DNA of 64,000 bases from Rothia nasimurium (GCF_928381705.1 NZ_CAKMSR010000011.1:29502-93501), one strand, 5' to 3'; positions 30,331 to 39,041 are shown, counted from the stretch's first letter. Notes: a model not told the origin generated them from the sequence alone. Made by a program: numbers and translations.

Positions 30331-30514
30331 TTCACAGGTTTTATCCACAGCTGTTAATAACTACAGGGGTGTAATTCCACAGATGTTAAAAACCTGTGTA
30401 CAGGGCTAAAAGGCTTTGAATGGAGCCTGTAATTACACCAGTGTAAGAGATTTCCCCAGTTTTATCCCCACCTGTGGATAACTTTCGTCCGCAGGGTGTA
30501 GAAAACCTGTAATT
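30328..30514. promoter_or_regulatory. DnaA-box-rich intergenic cluster
   Basis: Within 190 bp there are two perfect boxes, TTATCCACA (30341-30349) and TGTGGATAA (30473-30481), and two one-mismatch boxes, TTATTCACA (30328-30336) and TTATCCCCA (30462-30470). Three TGTAATT motifs (30370, 30428 as full TGTAATTACA, 30508) match those upstream of dnaN. The A/T content is high. Probably a DnaA-binding locus regulating titration or initiation, or control of the PepSY gene. Confidence 0.7.
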
Positions 30515-30526
30515 TTAAAAAGGTGA

Positions 30527-31141
30527 CTATTCAGCAGGCAATACTTCGCCCGTGAGGGCATCAACCTTGACTGAACCCACGTCGTTGCCGCGGGCGTCCT
30601 CAAAATCAACCTCCCACACCAGGGCACCGTTCTGATCGTCAAGATCAAGGTCAGTGGCAACCTGCCCGCCACGACCCTCAGCAGCGGTGCGGACGGCGTC
30701 CGCAGCTAGAACCTGGGCCGCAGCCGCACGTGCTACATCATCAGCATCGTCGCTGGTCTCTTCATCAGCTATAGAACCATCAGCAAAGAGGGTGAACTCA
30801 TGCTTGACCCCGTCCACCACTATGGCAAGGTCAAAGCTGTCTTGGGTCTCATCTTCCTCATCCACCTGTACCACGATGCCACCGGGACGGGCAGCTAGAC
30901 CCTGCTCAAGCGCAGCAAGCAGAGCTCCTGTTTCGGCAGGGCCCTCAGGGGTAGGGGAGGAGCTAGCGGACGTAGCTGCCTGGCTGCTTGTGGCAGATGT
31001 GCTGGTAGCAGCTGCACTGGTGGTTGCTGCAGAGGTTTGAGGGGCGCTGGTCTCGGCGCTCCCTGAACCACACGCTGCAAGTACCAGCGCCGCTACTGCC
31101 GCTGAAGAAGTGAAAACAGTCTTTTTCATAGAAAACATCAT
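30527..31141 (-). CDS. PepSY-domain lipoprotein
   Basis: 204 aa secreted lipoprotein. The signal sequence MKKTVFTSSAAVAALVLAAC ends at a lipobox LAAC, so the mature protein starts at Cys. A long Ser/Thr/Ala linker follows, then two PepSY-like repeats (IVVQVDEEDETQDSFDLAIVVDGVKHEF... and the C-terminal DDQNGALVWEVDFEDARG-VKVDALTGEVL). PepSY domains are typically inhibitory or sensor modules. Start could be the ATG four codons downstream (MKK). Surface-exposed, function unknown. Confidence 0.85.
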   Translation of the reverse strand: MMFSMKKTVFTSSAAVAALVLAACGSGSAETSAPQTSAATTSAAATSTSATSSQAATSASSSPTPEGPAETGALLAALEQGLAARPGGIVVQVDEEDETQDSFDLAIVVDGVKHEFTLFADGSIADEETSDDADDVARAAAAQVLAADAVRTAAEGRGGQVATDLDLDDQNGALVWEVDFEDARGNDVGSVKVDALTGEVLPAE

Positions 31142-31194
31142 GCGCTCATTCTTTCAAGCCAACATGAAACCAGGATTAAACGAGGCTTAAACCG

Positions 31195-31466
31195 CTACTT
31201 GCCTGAAGCTTCAATCAGCTCAGCTACGGTCTGCGGGGCGCTTGCAGCTGAGGCAACAAAAGACTGCTCAGCGGTGCGGACGGTCGGCACCACGGCATTA
31301 CCGTCATTGACGCTCTTAACGTAGGCCTCGGCGTCCGCGTCCTCCCAGATATTCACCCAGAGGGCTCGCTCACCCATCTCGCCCAGGCCGGCGTCCAGGC
31401 GCTGGCAGAAAGGGCACCCCGGGCGCCAATAGATTGCGACGCCACCCTCGGCGACAAAGGTTTCGG
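31195..31466 (-). pseudogene. Mycoredoxin/glutaredoxin-like gene, 3' fragment
   Basis: C-terminal 87 codons of a 100-aa thioredoxin-fold protein with WRPGCPFCQRL (CPFC active site) and NAVVPTV, the cis-Pro loop. Such mycoredoxins reduce mycothiol mixed disulfides in actinobacteria. The fragment is interrupted upstream by the IS6100 composite; the first 13 codons lie at 37023-37061. Joining the two sides and removing one 8-bp duplication restores HAAAETFVAEGG in frame, so the gene was intact before insertion. Confidence 0.9.
31459..31466. repeat. Left target-site duplication of the composite element
   Basis: GGTTTCGG, identical to 37023-37030, immediately outside the outer IS6100 ends; 8 bp is the normal duplication of IS6-family elements. 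Confidence 0.95.
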
Positions 31467-32346
31467 GGCTCTGTTGCAAAAATCGTGAAGCTTGAGCATG
31501 CTTGGCGGAGATTGGACGGACGGAACGATGACGGATTTCAAGTGGCGCCATTTCCAGGGTGATGTGATCCTGTGGGCGGTGCGCTGGTATTGTCGCTATC
31601 CGATCAGCTATCGCGACCTTGAGGAAATGCTGGCGGAACGCGGCATTTCGGTCGACCATACGACGATCTATCGCTGGGTCCAGTGCTACGCCCCGGAGAT
31701 GGAGAAGCGGCTGCGCTGGTTCTGGCGGCGTGGCTTTGATCCGAGCTGGCGCCTGGATGAAACCTACGTCAAGGTGCGGGGCAAGTGGACCTACCTGTAC
31801 CGGGCAGTCGACAAGCGGGGCGACACGATCGATTTCTACCTGTCGCCGACCCGCAGCGCCAAGGCAGCGAAGCGGTTCCTGGGCAAGGCTCTGCGAGGCC
31901 TGAAGCACTGGGAAAAGCCTGCCACGCTCAATACCGACAAAGCGCCGAGCTATGGTGCAGCGATCACCGAATTGAAGCGCGAAGGAAAGCTGGACCGGGA
32001 GACGGCCCACCGGCAGGTGAAGTATCTCAATAACGTGATCGAGGCCGATCACGGAAAGCTCAAGATACTGATCAAGCCGGTGCGCGGTTTCAAATCGATC
32101 CCCACGGCCTATGCCACGATCAAGGGATTCGAAGTCATGCGAGCCCTGCGCAAAGGACAGGCTCGCCCCTGGTGCCTGCAGCCCGGCATCAGGGGCGAGG
32201 TGCGCCTTGTGGAGAGAGCTTTTGGCATTGGGCCCTCGGCGCTGACGGAGGCCATGGGCATGCTCAACCACCATTTCGCAGCAGCCGCCTGATCGGCGCA
32301 GAGCGACAGCCTACCTCTGACTGCCGCCAATCTTTGCAACAGAGCC
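31467..32346 (+). mobile_element. IS6100, left copy
   Basis: 880 bp, with terminal repeats GGCTCTGTTGCAAA at 31467 and TTTGCAACAGAGCC ending at 32346. Sequence matches the right copy throughout as far as compared. Its right end abuts truncated intI1. Confidence 0.97.
31498..32292 (+). CDS. tnpA: IS6100 transposase, left copy
   Basis: 264 aa IS6-family DDE transposase from ATG 31498 (MLGGDWTDG). MTDFKWRHFQGDVILWAVRW begins the helix-turn-helix region and DDE landmarks are WRLDETYVKVRGKW (first D), NTDKAPSY (second D) and NNVIEADH (E). Intact and in the same orientation as the right copy, so likely functional. Confidence 0.97.
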   Translation: MLGGDWTDGTMTDFKWRHFQGDVILWAVRWYCRYPISYRDLEEMLAERGISVDHTTIYRWVQCYAPEMEKRLRWFWRRGFDPSWRLDETYVKVRGKWTYLYRAVDKRGDTIDFYLSPTRSAKAAKRFLGKALRGLKHWEKPATLNTDKAPSYGAAITELKREGKLDRETAHRQVKYLNNVIEADHGKLKILIKPVRGFKSIPTAYATIKGFEVMRALRKGQARPWCLQPGIRGEVRLVERAFGIGPSALTEAMGMLNHHFAAAA

Positions 32347-33126
32347 GGCGCGCTGAAAGGTCTGGTCATACATGTGATGGCGACGCACGACACCGCTCCG
32401 TGGATCGGTCGAATGCGTGTGCTGCGCAAAAACCCAGAACCACGGCCAGGAATGCCCGGCGCGCGGATACTTCTGCTCAAGGGCGTCGGGAAGCGCAACG
32501 CCGCTGCGGCCCTCGGCCTGGTCCTTCAGCCACCATGCCCGTGCACGCGACAGCTGCTCGCGCAGGCTGGGTGCCAAGCTCTCGGGTAACATCAAGGCCC
32601 GATCCTTGGAGCCCTTGCCCTCCCGCACGATGATCGTGCCGTGATCGAAATCCAGATCCTTGACCCGCAGTTGCAAACCCTCACTGATCCGCATGCCCGT
32701 TCCATACAGAAGCTGGGCGAACAAACGATGCTCGCCTTCCAGAAAACCGAGGATGCGAACCACTTCATCCGGGGTCAGCACCACCGGCAAGCGCCGCGAC
32801 GGCCGAGGTCTTCCGATCTCCTGAAGCCAGGGCAGATCCGTGCACAGCACCTTGCCGTAGAAGAACAGCAAGGCCGCCAATGCCTGACGATGCGTGGAGA
32901 CCGAAACCTTGCGCTCGTTCGCCAGCCAGGACAGAAATGCCTCGACTTCGCTGCTGCCCAAGGTTGCCGGGTGACGCACACCGTGGAAACGGATGAAGGC
33001 ACGAACCCAGTTGACATAAGCCTGTTCGGTTCGTAAACTGTAATGCAAGTAGCGTATGCGCTCACGCAACTGGTCCAGAACCTTGACCGAACGCAGCGGT
33101 GGTAACGGCGCAGTGGCGGTTTTCAT
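32347..33126 (-). pseudogene. intI1: Class 1 integrase, 3'-truncated
   Basis: Codons 1-260 of the 337-residue tyrosine recombinase. Box [14 protein letters not shown] with the first catalytic Arg is present, and the protein still includes the integron-specific region up to DQTFQRA, but IS6100 replaces the rest, removing the conserved His-x-x-Arg and the nucleophilic Tyr. It cannot catalyse cassette exchange. Residues R32 and N39 correspond to the PcS promoter variant. Confidence 0.95.
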
Positions 33127-33262
33127 GGCTTGTTATGACTGTTTTTTTGTACAGTCTATGCCTCGGGCATCCAAGCAGCAAGCGCGTTACGCCGTGGGTC
33201 GATGTTTGATGTTATGGAGCAGCAACGATGTTACGCAGCAGGGCAGTCGCCCTAAAACAAAG
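33011..33262 (+). promoter_or_regulatory. Integron promoter PcS, inactive P2, and attI1
   Basis: PcS is TTGACA (33011-33016), 17-bp spacer, TAAACT (33034-33039), the strongest common Pc variant. P2 has TTGTTA (33130-33135) and TACAGT (33150-33155) with a 14-bp spacer, i.e. without the GGG insertion, so it is inactive. attI1 occupies about 33200-33268 and its G/TTAGAC core at 33262 is the left cassette boundary. Confidence 0.9.
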
Positions 33263-33271
33263 TTAGACATC

Positions 33272-34063
33272 ATGAGGGTAGCGGTGACCATCGAAATTTC
33301 GAACCAACTATCAGAGGTGCTAAGCGTCATTGAGCGCCATCTGGAATCAACGTTGCTGGCCGTGCATTTGTACGGCTCCGCAGTGGATGGCGGCCTGAAG
33401 CCATACAGCGATATTGATTTGTTGGTTACTGTGGCCGTAAAGCTTGATGAAACGACGCGGCGAGCATTGCTCAATGACCTTATGGAGGCTTCGGCTTTCC
33501 CTGGCGAGAGCGAGACGCTCCGCGCTATAGAAGTCACCCTTGTCGTGCATGACGACATCATCCCGTGGCGTTATCCGGCTAAGCGCGAGCTGCAATTTGG
33601 AGAATGGCAGCGCAATGACATTCTTGCGGGTATCTTCGAGCCAGCCATGATCGACATTGATCTAGCTATCCTGCTTACAAAAGCAAGAGAACATAGCGTT
33701 GCCTTGGTAGGTCCGGCAGCGGAGGAATTCTTTGACCCGGTTCCTGAACAGGATCTATTCGAGGCGCTGAGGGAAACCTTGAAGCTATGGAACTCGCAGC
33801 CCGACTGGGCCGGCGATGAGCGAAATGTAGTGCTTACGTTGTCCCGCATTTGGTACAGCGCAATAACCGGCAAAATCGCGCCGAAGGATGTCGCTGCCGA
33901 CTGGGCAATAAAACGCCTACCTGCCCAGTATCAGCCCGTCTTACTTGAAGCTAAGCAAGCTTATCTGGGACAAAAAGAAGATCACTTGGCCTCACGCGCA
34001 GATCACTTGGAAGAATTTATTCGCTTTGTGAAAGGCGAGATCATCAAGTCAGTTGGTAAATGA
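33272..34063 (+). CDS. aadA2: Aminoglycoside (3'')(9) adenylyltransferase AadA2
   Basis: 263 aa, AMP transfer to streptomycin and spectinomycin, giving resistance. The nucleotidyltransferase signature is HLYGSAVDGGLKPYSDIDLLV. The protein begins MRVAVTIEISNQLSEVLSVIER and has the AadA2-type residues (e.g. DETTRRALLNDLMEASAFPG) rather than AadA1. It occupies an 856-bp cassette (33263-34118) expressed from PcS and followed by its attC. An upstream in-frame extension through attI1 is unlikely to be translated. Confidence 0.97.
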   Translation: MRVAVTIEISNQLSEVLSVIERHLESTLLAVHLYGSAVDGGLKPYSDIDLLVTVAVKLDETTRRALLNDLMEASAFPGESETLRAIEVTLVVHDDIIPWRYPAKRELQFGEWQRNDILAGIFEPAMIDIDLAILLTKAREHSVALVGPAAEEFFDPVPEQDLFEALRETLKLWNSQPDWAGDERNVVLTLSRIWYSAITGKIAPKDVAADWAIKRLPAQYQPVLLEAKQAYLGQKEDHLASRADHLEEFIRFVKGEIIKSVGK

Positions 34064-34064
34064 T

Positions 34065-34124
34065 GTCTAACAATTCGTTCAAGCCGACCGCGCTACGCGC
34101 GGCGGCTTAACTCCGGCGTTAGAT
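34065..34124 (+). other. attC site (59-base element) of the aadA2 cassette
   Basis: Imperfect hairpin from GTCTAAC (34065-34071) to GTTAGAT (34118-34124), with inner arms AAGCCGACCGCGC and GCGCGGCGGCTT; normal aadA-type attC. The right boundary of the cassette. Confidence 0.9.
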
Positions 34125-34226
34125 GCACTAAGCACATAATTGCTCACAGCCAAACTATCAGGTCAAGTCTGCTTTTATTATTTTTAAGCGTGCATAATAA
34201 GCCCTACACAAATTGGGAGATATATC

Positions 34227-34574
34227 ATGAAAGGCTGGCTTTTTCTTGTTATCGCAATAGTTGGCGAAGTAATCGCAACATCCGCATTAAAATCTAGCGA
34301 GGGCTTTACTAAGCTTGCCCCTTCCGCCGTTGTCATAATCGGTTATGGCATCGCATTTTATTTTCTTTCTCTGGTTCTGAAATCCATCCCTGTCGGTGTT
34401 GCTTATGCAGTCTGGTCGGGACTCGGCGTCGTCATAATTACAGCCATTGCCTGGTTGCTTCATGGGCAAAAGCTTGATGCGTGGGGCTTTGTAGGTATGG
34501 GGCTCATAATTGCTGCCTTTTTGCTCGCCCGATCCCCATCGTGGAAGTCGCTGCGGAGGCCGACGCCATGGTGA
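34227..34574 (+). CDS. qacEdelta1: QacE delta 1, truncated quaternary-ammonium efflux protein
   Basis: 115 aa SMR-family protein; starts [22 protein letters not shown] and has three intact helices, with the fourth altered by the standard fusion to the 3' conserved segment (ending [16 protein letters not shown]). This is the usual, partially functional deletion derivative in class 1 integrons. Its end overlaps the sul1 start by 7 bp. Confidence 0.97.
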   Translation: MKGWLFLVIAIVGEVIATSALKSSEGFTKLAPSAVVIIGYGIAFYFLSLVLKSIPVGVAYAVWSGLGVVIITAIAWLLHGQKLDAWGFVGMGLIIAAFLLARSPSWKSLRRPTPW

Positions 34575-35407
34575 CGGTGTTCGGCATTCTGAATCTCACC
34601 GAGGACTCCTTCTTCGATGAGAGCCGGCGGCTAGACCCCGCCGGCGCTGTCACCGCGGCGATCGAAATGCTGCGAGTCGGATCAGACGTCGTGGATGTCG
34701 GACCGGCCGCCAGCCATCCGGACGCGAGGCCTGTATCGCCGGCCGATGAGATCAGACGTATTGCGCCGCTCTTAGACGCCCTGTCCGATCAGATGCACCG
34801 TGTTTCAATCGACAGCTTCCAACCGGAAACCCAGCGCTATGCGCTCAAGCGCGGCGTGGGCTACCTGAACGATATCCAAGGATTTCCTGACCCTGCGCTC
34901 TATCCCGATATTGCTGAGGCGGACTGCAGGCTGGTGGTTATGCACTCAGCGCAGCGGGATGGCATCGCCACCCGCACCGGTCACCTTCGACCCGAAGACG
35001 CGCTCGACGAGATTGTGCGGTTCTTCGAGGCGCGGGTTTCCGCCTTGCGACGGAGCGGGGTCGCTGCCGACCGGCTCATCCTCGATCCGGGGATGGGATT
35101 TTTCTTGAGCCCCGCACCGGAAACATCGCTGCACGTGCTGTCGAACCTTCAAAAGCTGAAGTCGGCGTTGGGGCTTCCGCTATTGGTCTCGGTGTCGCGG
35201 AAATCCTTCTTGGGCGCCACCGTTGGCCTTCCTGTAAAGGATCTGGGTCCAGCGAGCCTTGCGGCGGAACTTCACGCGATCGGCAATGGCGCTGACTACG
35301 TCCGCACCCACGCGCCTGGAGATCTGCGAAGCGCAATCACCTTCTCGGAAACCCTCGCGAAATTTCGCAGTCGCGACGCCAGAGACCGAGGGTTAGATCA
35401 TGCCTAG
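34568..35407 (+). CDS. sul1: Sulfonamide-resistant dihydropteroate synthase Sul1
   Basis: 279 aa with the standard start [19 protein letters not shown] loops visible include [38 protein letters not shown] and SVSRKSFLG. Substitutes for the host enzyme and is insensitive to sulfonamides. Conserved gene of the 3' segment. Confidence 0.98.
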   Translation: MVTVFGILNLTEDSFFDESRRLDPAGAVTAAIEMLRVGSDVVDVGPAASHPDARPVSPADEIRRIAPLLDALSDQMHRVSIDSFQPETQRYALKRGVGYLNDIQGFPDPALYPDIAEADCRLVVMHSAQRDGIATRTGHLRPEDALDEIVRFFEARVSALRRSGVAADRLILDPGMGFFLSPAPETSLHVLSNLQKLKSALGLPLLVSVSRKSFLGATVGLPVKDLGPASLAAELHAIGNGADYVRTHAPGDLRSAITFSETLAKFRSRDARDRGLDHA

Positions 35408-35534
35408 CATTCACCTTCCGGCCGCCCGCTAGCGGACCCTGGTCAGGTTCCGCGAAGGTGGGCGCAGACATGCTGGGCTCGTCAGGATCAAACTGCACTA
35501 TGAGGCGGCGGTTCATACCGCGCCAGGGGAGCGA

Positions 35535-36035
35535 ATGGACAGCGAGGAGCCTCCGAACGTTCGGGTCGCCTGCTCGGGTGATATCGACGAGGTTGTGCGG
35601 CTGATGCACGACGCTGCTGCGTGGATGTCCGCCAAGGGAACGCCCGCCTGGGACGTCGCGCGGATCGACCGGACATTCGCGGAGACCTTCGTCCTGAGAT
35701 CCGAGCTCCTAGTCGCGAGTTGCAGCGACGGCATCGTCGGCTGTTGCACCTTGTCGGCCGAGGATCCCGAGTTCTGGCCCGACGCCCTCAAGGGGGAGGC
35801 CGCATATCTGCACAAGCTCGCGGTGCGACGGACACATGCGGGCCGGGGTGTCAGCTCCGCGCTGATCGAGGCTTGCCGCCATGCCGCGCGAACGCAGGGG
35901 TGCGCCAAGCTGCGGCTCGACTGCCACCCGAACCTGCGTGGCCTATACGAGCGGCTCGGATTCACCCACGTCGACACTTTCAATCCCGGCTGGGATCCAA
36001 CCTTCATCGCAGAACGCCTAGAACTCGAAATCTAA
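35535..36035 (+). CDS. Orf5 acetyltransferase of the integron 3' conserved segment
   Basis: 166 aa GNAT-family protein (LHKLAVRRTHAGRGVSSALIEACR acetyl-CoA loop region, then YERLGFTHVDTF). Standard orf5 downstream of sul1. No resistance role established for it. Followed by 107 bp of residual 3'-segment sequence before the right IS6100. Confidence 0.95.
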   Translation: MDSEEPPNVRVACSGDIDEVVRLMHDAAAWMSAKGTPAWDVARIDRTFAETFVLRSELLVASCSDGIVGCCTLSAEDPEFWPDALKGEAAYLHKLAVRRTHAGRGVSSALIEACRHAARTQGCAKLRLDCHPNLRGLYERLGFTHVDTFNPGWDPTFIAERLELEI

Positions 36036-36142
36036 CGTCCGTTCGGGCATCGAGGTCCATGTCGGGGTGGGACGGGCCCGTGGCTTCAAGATCACTTGCA
36101 GTCCGACCGCGATGTCTTGGTTGCGCGAGAGGTTGTCGATAT

Positions 36143-37022
36143 GGCTCTGTTGCAAAAATCGTGAAGCTTGAGCATGCTTGGCGGAGATTGGACGGACGGA
36201 ACGATGACGGATTTCAAGTGGCGCCATTTCCAGGGTGATGTGATCCTGTGGGCGGTGCGCTGGTATTGTCGCTATCCGATCAGCTATCGCGACCTTGAGG
36301 AAATGCTGGCGGAACGCGGCATTTCGGTCGACCATACGACGATCTATCGCTGGGTCCAGTGCTACGCCCCGGAGATGGAGAAGCGGCTGCGCTGGTTCTG
36401 GCGGCGTGGCTTTGATCCGAGCTGGCGCCTGGATGAAACCTACGTCAAGGTGCGGGGCAAGTGGACCTACCTGTACCGGGCAGTCGACAAGCGGGGCGAC
36501 ACGATCGATTTCTACCTGTCGCCGACCCGCAGCGCCAAGGCAGCGAAGCGGTTCCTGGGCAAGGCTCTGCGAGGCCTGAAGCACTGGGAAAAGCCTGCCA
36601 CGCTCAATACCGACAAAGCGCCGAGCTATGGTGCAGCGATCACCGAATTGAAGCGCGAAGGAAAGCTGGACCGGGAGACGGCCCACCGGCAGGTGAAGTA
36701 TCTCAATAACGTGATCGAGGCCGATCACGGAAAGCTCAAGATACTGATCAAGCCGGTGCGCGGTTTCAAATCGATCCCCACGGCCTATGCCACGATCAAG
36801 GGATTCGAAGTCATGCGAGCCCTGCGCAAAGGACAGGCTCGCCCCTGGTGCCTGCAGCCCGGCATCAGGGGCGAGGTGCGCCTTGTGGAGAGAGCTTTTG
36901 GCATTGGGCCCTCGGCGCTGACGGAGGCCATGGGCATGCTCAACCACCATTTCGCAGCAGCCGCCTGATCGGCGCAGAGCGACAGCCTACCTCTGACTGC
37001 CGCCAATCTTTGCAACAGAGCC
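36143..37022 (+). mobile_element. IS6100, right copy
   Basis: 880 bp, with GGCTCTGTTGCAAA at 36143 and TTTGCAACAGAGCC ending at 37022; same direction as the left copy. Confidence 0.97.
36174..36968 (+). CDS. tnpA: IS6100 transposase, right copy
   Basis: 264 aa, identical in sequence to the left copy as far as compared, with an intact DDE triad and the same start (MLGGDWTDG). Confidence 0.97.
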   Translation: MLGGDWTDGTMTDFKWRHFQGDVILWAVRWYCRYPISYRDLEEMLAERGISVDHTTIYRWVQCYAPEMEKRLRWFWRRGFDPSWRLDETYVKVRGKWTYLYRAVDKRGDTIDFYLSPTRSAKAAKRFLGKALRGLKHWEKPATLNTDKAPSYGAAITELKREGKLDRETAHRQVKYLNNVIEADHGKLKILIKPVRGFKSIPTAYATIKGFEVMRALRKGQARPWCLQPGIRGEVRLVERAFGIGPSALTEAMGMLNHHFAAAA

Positions 37023-37030
37023 GGTTTCGG
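37023..37030. repeat. Right target-site duplication of the composite element
   Basis: GGTTTCGG, matching 31459-31466. Confidence 0.95.
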
Positions 37031-37061
37031 CGGCAGCGTGGGTGGAAGATGTGCTCGGCAT
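37023..37061 (-). pseudogene. Mycoredoxin/glutaredoxin-like gene, 5' fragment
   Basis: First 13 codons (MPSTSSTHAAAET) of the interrupted thioredoxin-fold gene. ATG at 37061 has AGGAG 7 bases upstream. The rest lies at 31195-31466 on the other side of the composite element. Confidence 0.9.
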
Positions 37062-37177
37062 ACAATGCTCCTTTTGTGAAAAATATGGTCTAGTGTCCGA
37101 TATAACGCACTACAGGGGCAGGTATTCCCTCTGTAGCTACTTGGGTGGGGCGCTCACGCCCGGGCCTAGATACAACT

Positions 37178-37215
37178 ATCGCCGGGCCCCACGATTATCG
37201 TGAGAACCCGGCGAT
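37178..37215 (-). terminator. Hairpin downstream of csbD
   Basis: ATCGCCGGG (37178-37186) and CCCGGCGAT (37207-37215) form a 9-bp stem; lies after the csbD stop on the minus strand. No strong U tract. Confidence 0.5.
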
Positions 37216-37237
37216 GTAGTACCTCAATGGGATGAGA

Positions 37238-37468
37238 CTAGTCCTTCTTCAGGGAATTCTTGATGCCGCTGATGGCGTCCTTAGCCTTATCGACACCGTC
37301 TGAGATGGCCTGCTTGGCTTCATCGACCTTGTCCTTAGCCTGGGCCTGAATCTGGTCGGTCTTGCCCTCAGCTTCGAGGCGGTCGTCGCCGGTCAGCTTG
37401 CCGCCGGCTTCCTTGGCCTTGCCAGCCAGGTTGTCGAGGCCGTTTTCAATCTTGTCTTCTGCAGCCAT
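37238..37468 (-). CDS. CsbD-family stress protein
   Basis: 76 aa. MAAEDKIENGLDNLAGKAKEAGGKLTGD fits the CsbD pattern, followed by a Lys/Asp-rich helical repeat (KDKVDEAKQAISDGVDKAKDAISG). AAAGGAG lies 5 bases before ATG 37468, favoured over an upstream in-frame ATG. General stress-induced protein of unknown function in Gram-positives. Confidence 0.9.
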   Translation of the reverse strand: MAAEDKIENGLDNLAGKAKEAGGKLTGDDRLEAEGKTDQIQAQAKDKVDEAKQAISDGVDKAKDAISGIKNSLKKD

Positions 37469-37630
37469 GGTGGCTCCTTTCATCTCTCGCCTGCGCGATC
37501 CTGGAATACAGGGATAGTTCGTAGGGTTCCCTTATTGATAAGTTTACGCACTAGTCCTACAAAAGGGAACCCGGTAGGCTGAGAAAATTCTGACGGCTAG
37601 CCCTGAACTAGCCAGAAGGGAAAGATAAGT

Positions 37631-39004
37631 CTAGATATCCCGATCTGCTGGGAAGCCCGCTACCATCGGCAGGAACTCGGGATCAGCATAACCGTGCTGG
37701 GCATAGGCCAGGGCTACCTGCTCGGCCACCGACTCCACCAGGTGCAGCGGTAGCAGGGCCATCACGGCCCCACCAAAACCGCCACCCACAATACGGGCAC
37801 CCAGAGCTCCGGCTGCCAGGCAGGTATCAACCGCCAGGTCAACTTCGGGCCGGGAAACACGCAGTTCATCGCGCATCGACACGAAGCTCTCGGTAAAGAG
37901 TCTGCCCAGCTCCTCCCAGTCAACCTGCCCACCGGCGTCCTGACGCCCCAGAAGATAGGCAGCCCGCTCCACCAGAGTTATATCGTGCAGGGTGTGGCGC
38001 ACCCAGCCGCGCGGAAAGGTACGAGGCTGGCCGCTTTCCTCCAGGGCGCTTAAGGCGCGGTTGACGGTCTGATCCACCAAATCTAGGCGGCACTGCTTGG
38101 CCTCACGCTCGCTCATGCCAGCGCAGGTAAGATCCTCGGGCAGGGCATTGCGCAGGTAGTCCAAGCCCATGGCCTCAGTAACCGCCTCGTTGGCCTCCCG
38201 CCGGGCCGCAAACTCACCCCCCGCCAGCTCGTGCGGAGTATTCGTATTGATGACCAGCCAGCCCAAATCAGCGCTGGCCACATCAACAGTCAGCGGGTTG
38301 ATAGAAAAATCGCGGAAGTCCACCACCAGAGCCTTGCCCGGCGACGAGCGCAGCGCAGCGGTCTGGTCAAGACCGCCGGTCCGAGCCCCAGCCACCTCGT
38401 TTTCGGCGCGTATGCAGACCTGGGCTAGACGGGCACGCAGGGCGTCATTGGCGGGTGAGAGGTCAGAAGGTAGCGCCTCGGTGCAGTCGCACCCCTTGCG
38501 TAGGGGGCAGGAAAGATCCAACAGGGCAAGGGCCGTGGAGCACTCCAGGGCAGCAGAAGAAGATAGCCCCCCACCCACCGGAACCTGGGAGGTAATGAGG
38601 AGGTCGGCCCCAAAGTTGTGGGGCAGGGCGATATCCTTGCCACCCTCGCGGTTCATGGCCCAGGCTACCCCTGCCACATAGGTAAACCAGCCCTTGAACG
38701 TGCCCGGGGTGATCTCGCGAATCACGACCGTGCGGTCGTCCCCCGGCATCTGCAGGGAGGCGGTTCGCAGTACCCCGTCAGTGCGCAGCCTGCCCGCCAC
38801 ATAGGTGCGGTAGGGCAGAGGCATGGGCATACAGGATCCGCCGAGAAAATCGATGTATTCACCTAGGAGGTTAAGGCGGCCGGGGGCTGACCAGACCCCG
38901 TCGGGCTCCACGCCGTATTTCTCGACAAAGGCAGCTCGGGCTGCCTCAACTTCGGCGCGGTGGTCTGGCAGGGAGGCCCAGGCGGGCTCAACGCGGAGGG
39001 TCAC
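37631..39004 (-). CDS. galK: Galactokinase
   Basis: 457 aa from GTG 39004 (TLRVEPAWASLPD). GHMP kinase: PGRLNLLGEYIDFLGG near the N terminus (substrate motif; the usual H of GEHTD is Y), the phosphate loop VPVGGGLSSSAALECS, and the C-terminal GARIVGGGFGGAVMALL. Phosphorylates galactose in the Leloir pathway; other gal genes are not in the window. Lies 37 bp downstream of the TetR gene on the same strand, so possibly cotranscribed. A longer in-frame extension overlaps the TetR gene and is rejected. Confidence 0.9.
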   Translation of the reverse strand: MTLRVEPAWASLPDHRAEVEAARAAFVEKYGVEPDGVWSAPGRLNLLGEYIDFLGGSCMPMPLPYRTYVAGRLRTDGVLRTASLQMPGDDRTVVIREITPGTFKGWFTYVAGVAWAMNREGGKDIALPHNFGADLLITSQVPVGGGLSSSAALECSTALALLDLSCPLRKGCDCTEALPSDLSPANDALRARLAQVCIRAENEVAGARTGGLDQTAALRSSPGKALVVDFRDFSINPLTVDVASADLGWLVINTNTPHELAGGEFAARREANEAVTEAMGLDYLRNALPEDLTCAGMSEREAKQCRLDLVDQTVNRALSALEESGQPRTFPRGWVRHTLHDITLVERAAYLLGRQDAGGQVDWEELGRLFTESFVSMRDELRVSRPEVDLAVDTCLAAGALGARIVGGGFGGAVMALLPLHLVESVAEQVALAYAQHGYADPEFLPMVAGFPADRDI

Positions 39005-39041
39005 GGTTTTTCTTCTTTTCGGTCGGTTGGATGTCGGGGGC

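Larger units (their letters stand above)
31467..37022 (+). mobile_element. IS6100-bounded composite element with class 1 integron remnant (5,556 bp)
   Basis: Two 880-bp IS6100 copies in direct orientation enclose truncated intI1, PcS promoter, attI1, the aadA2 cassette, qacEdelta1, sul1 and orf5 in the order of a class 1 integron with 3' conserved segment. Both outer ends carry the same 8-bp duplication, so the whole unit transposed at once into a mycoredoxin gene. Base composition and protein content differ from the host, and no GCGGACGC octamer, abundant in the flanks, was seen inside. Similar units can circulate through IS6100-mediated cointegration. Confidence 0.97.

Noticed and set aside
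31195..32274. 359-codon minus-strand frame running from the mycoredoxin fragment through IS6100
   Set aside because: Only the last 87 codons match a real protein; the rest is IS6100 antisense. A transposon-host fusion frame, not a gene.
33056..33271. N-terminal extension of aadA2 through attI1
   Set aside because: Overlaps the integron recombination and promoter region; standard AadA2 starts at 33272.
36018..36950. 310-codon minus-strand frame over the right IS6100
   Set aside because: Antisense to the transposase, identical to the frame in the left copy.
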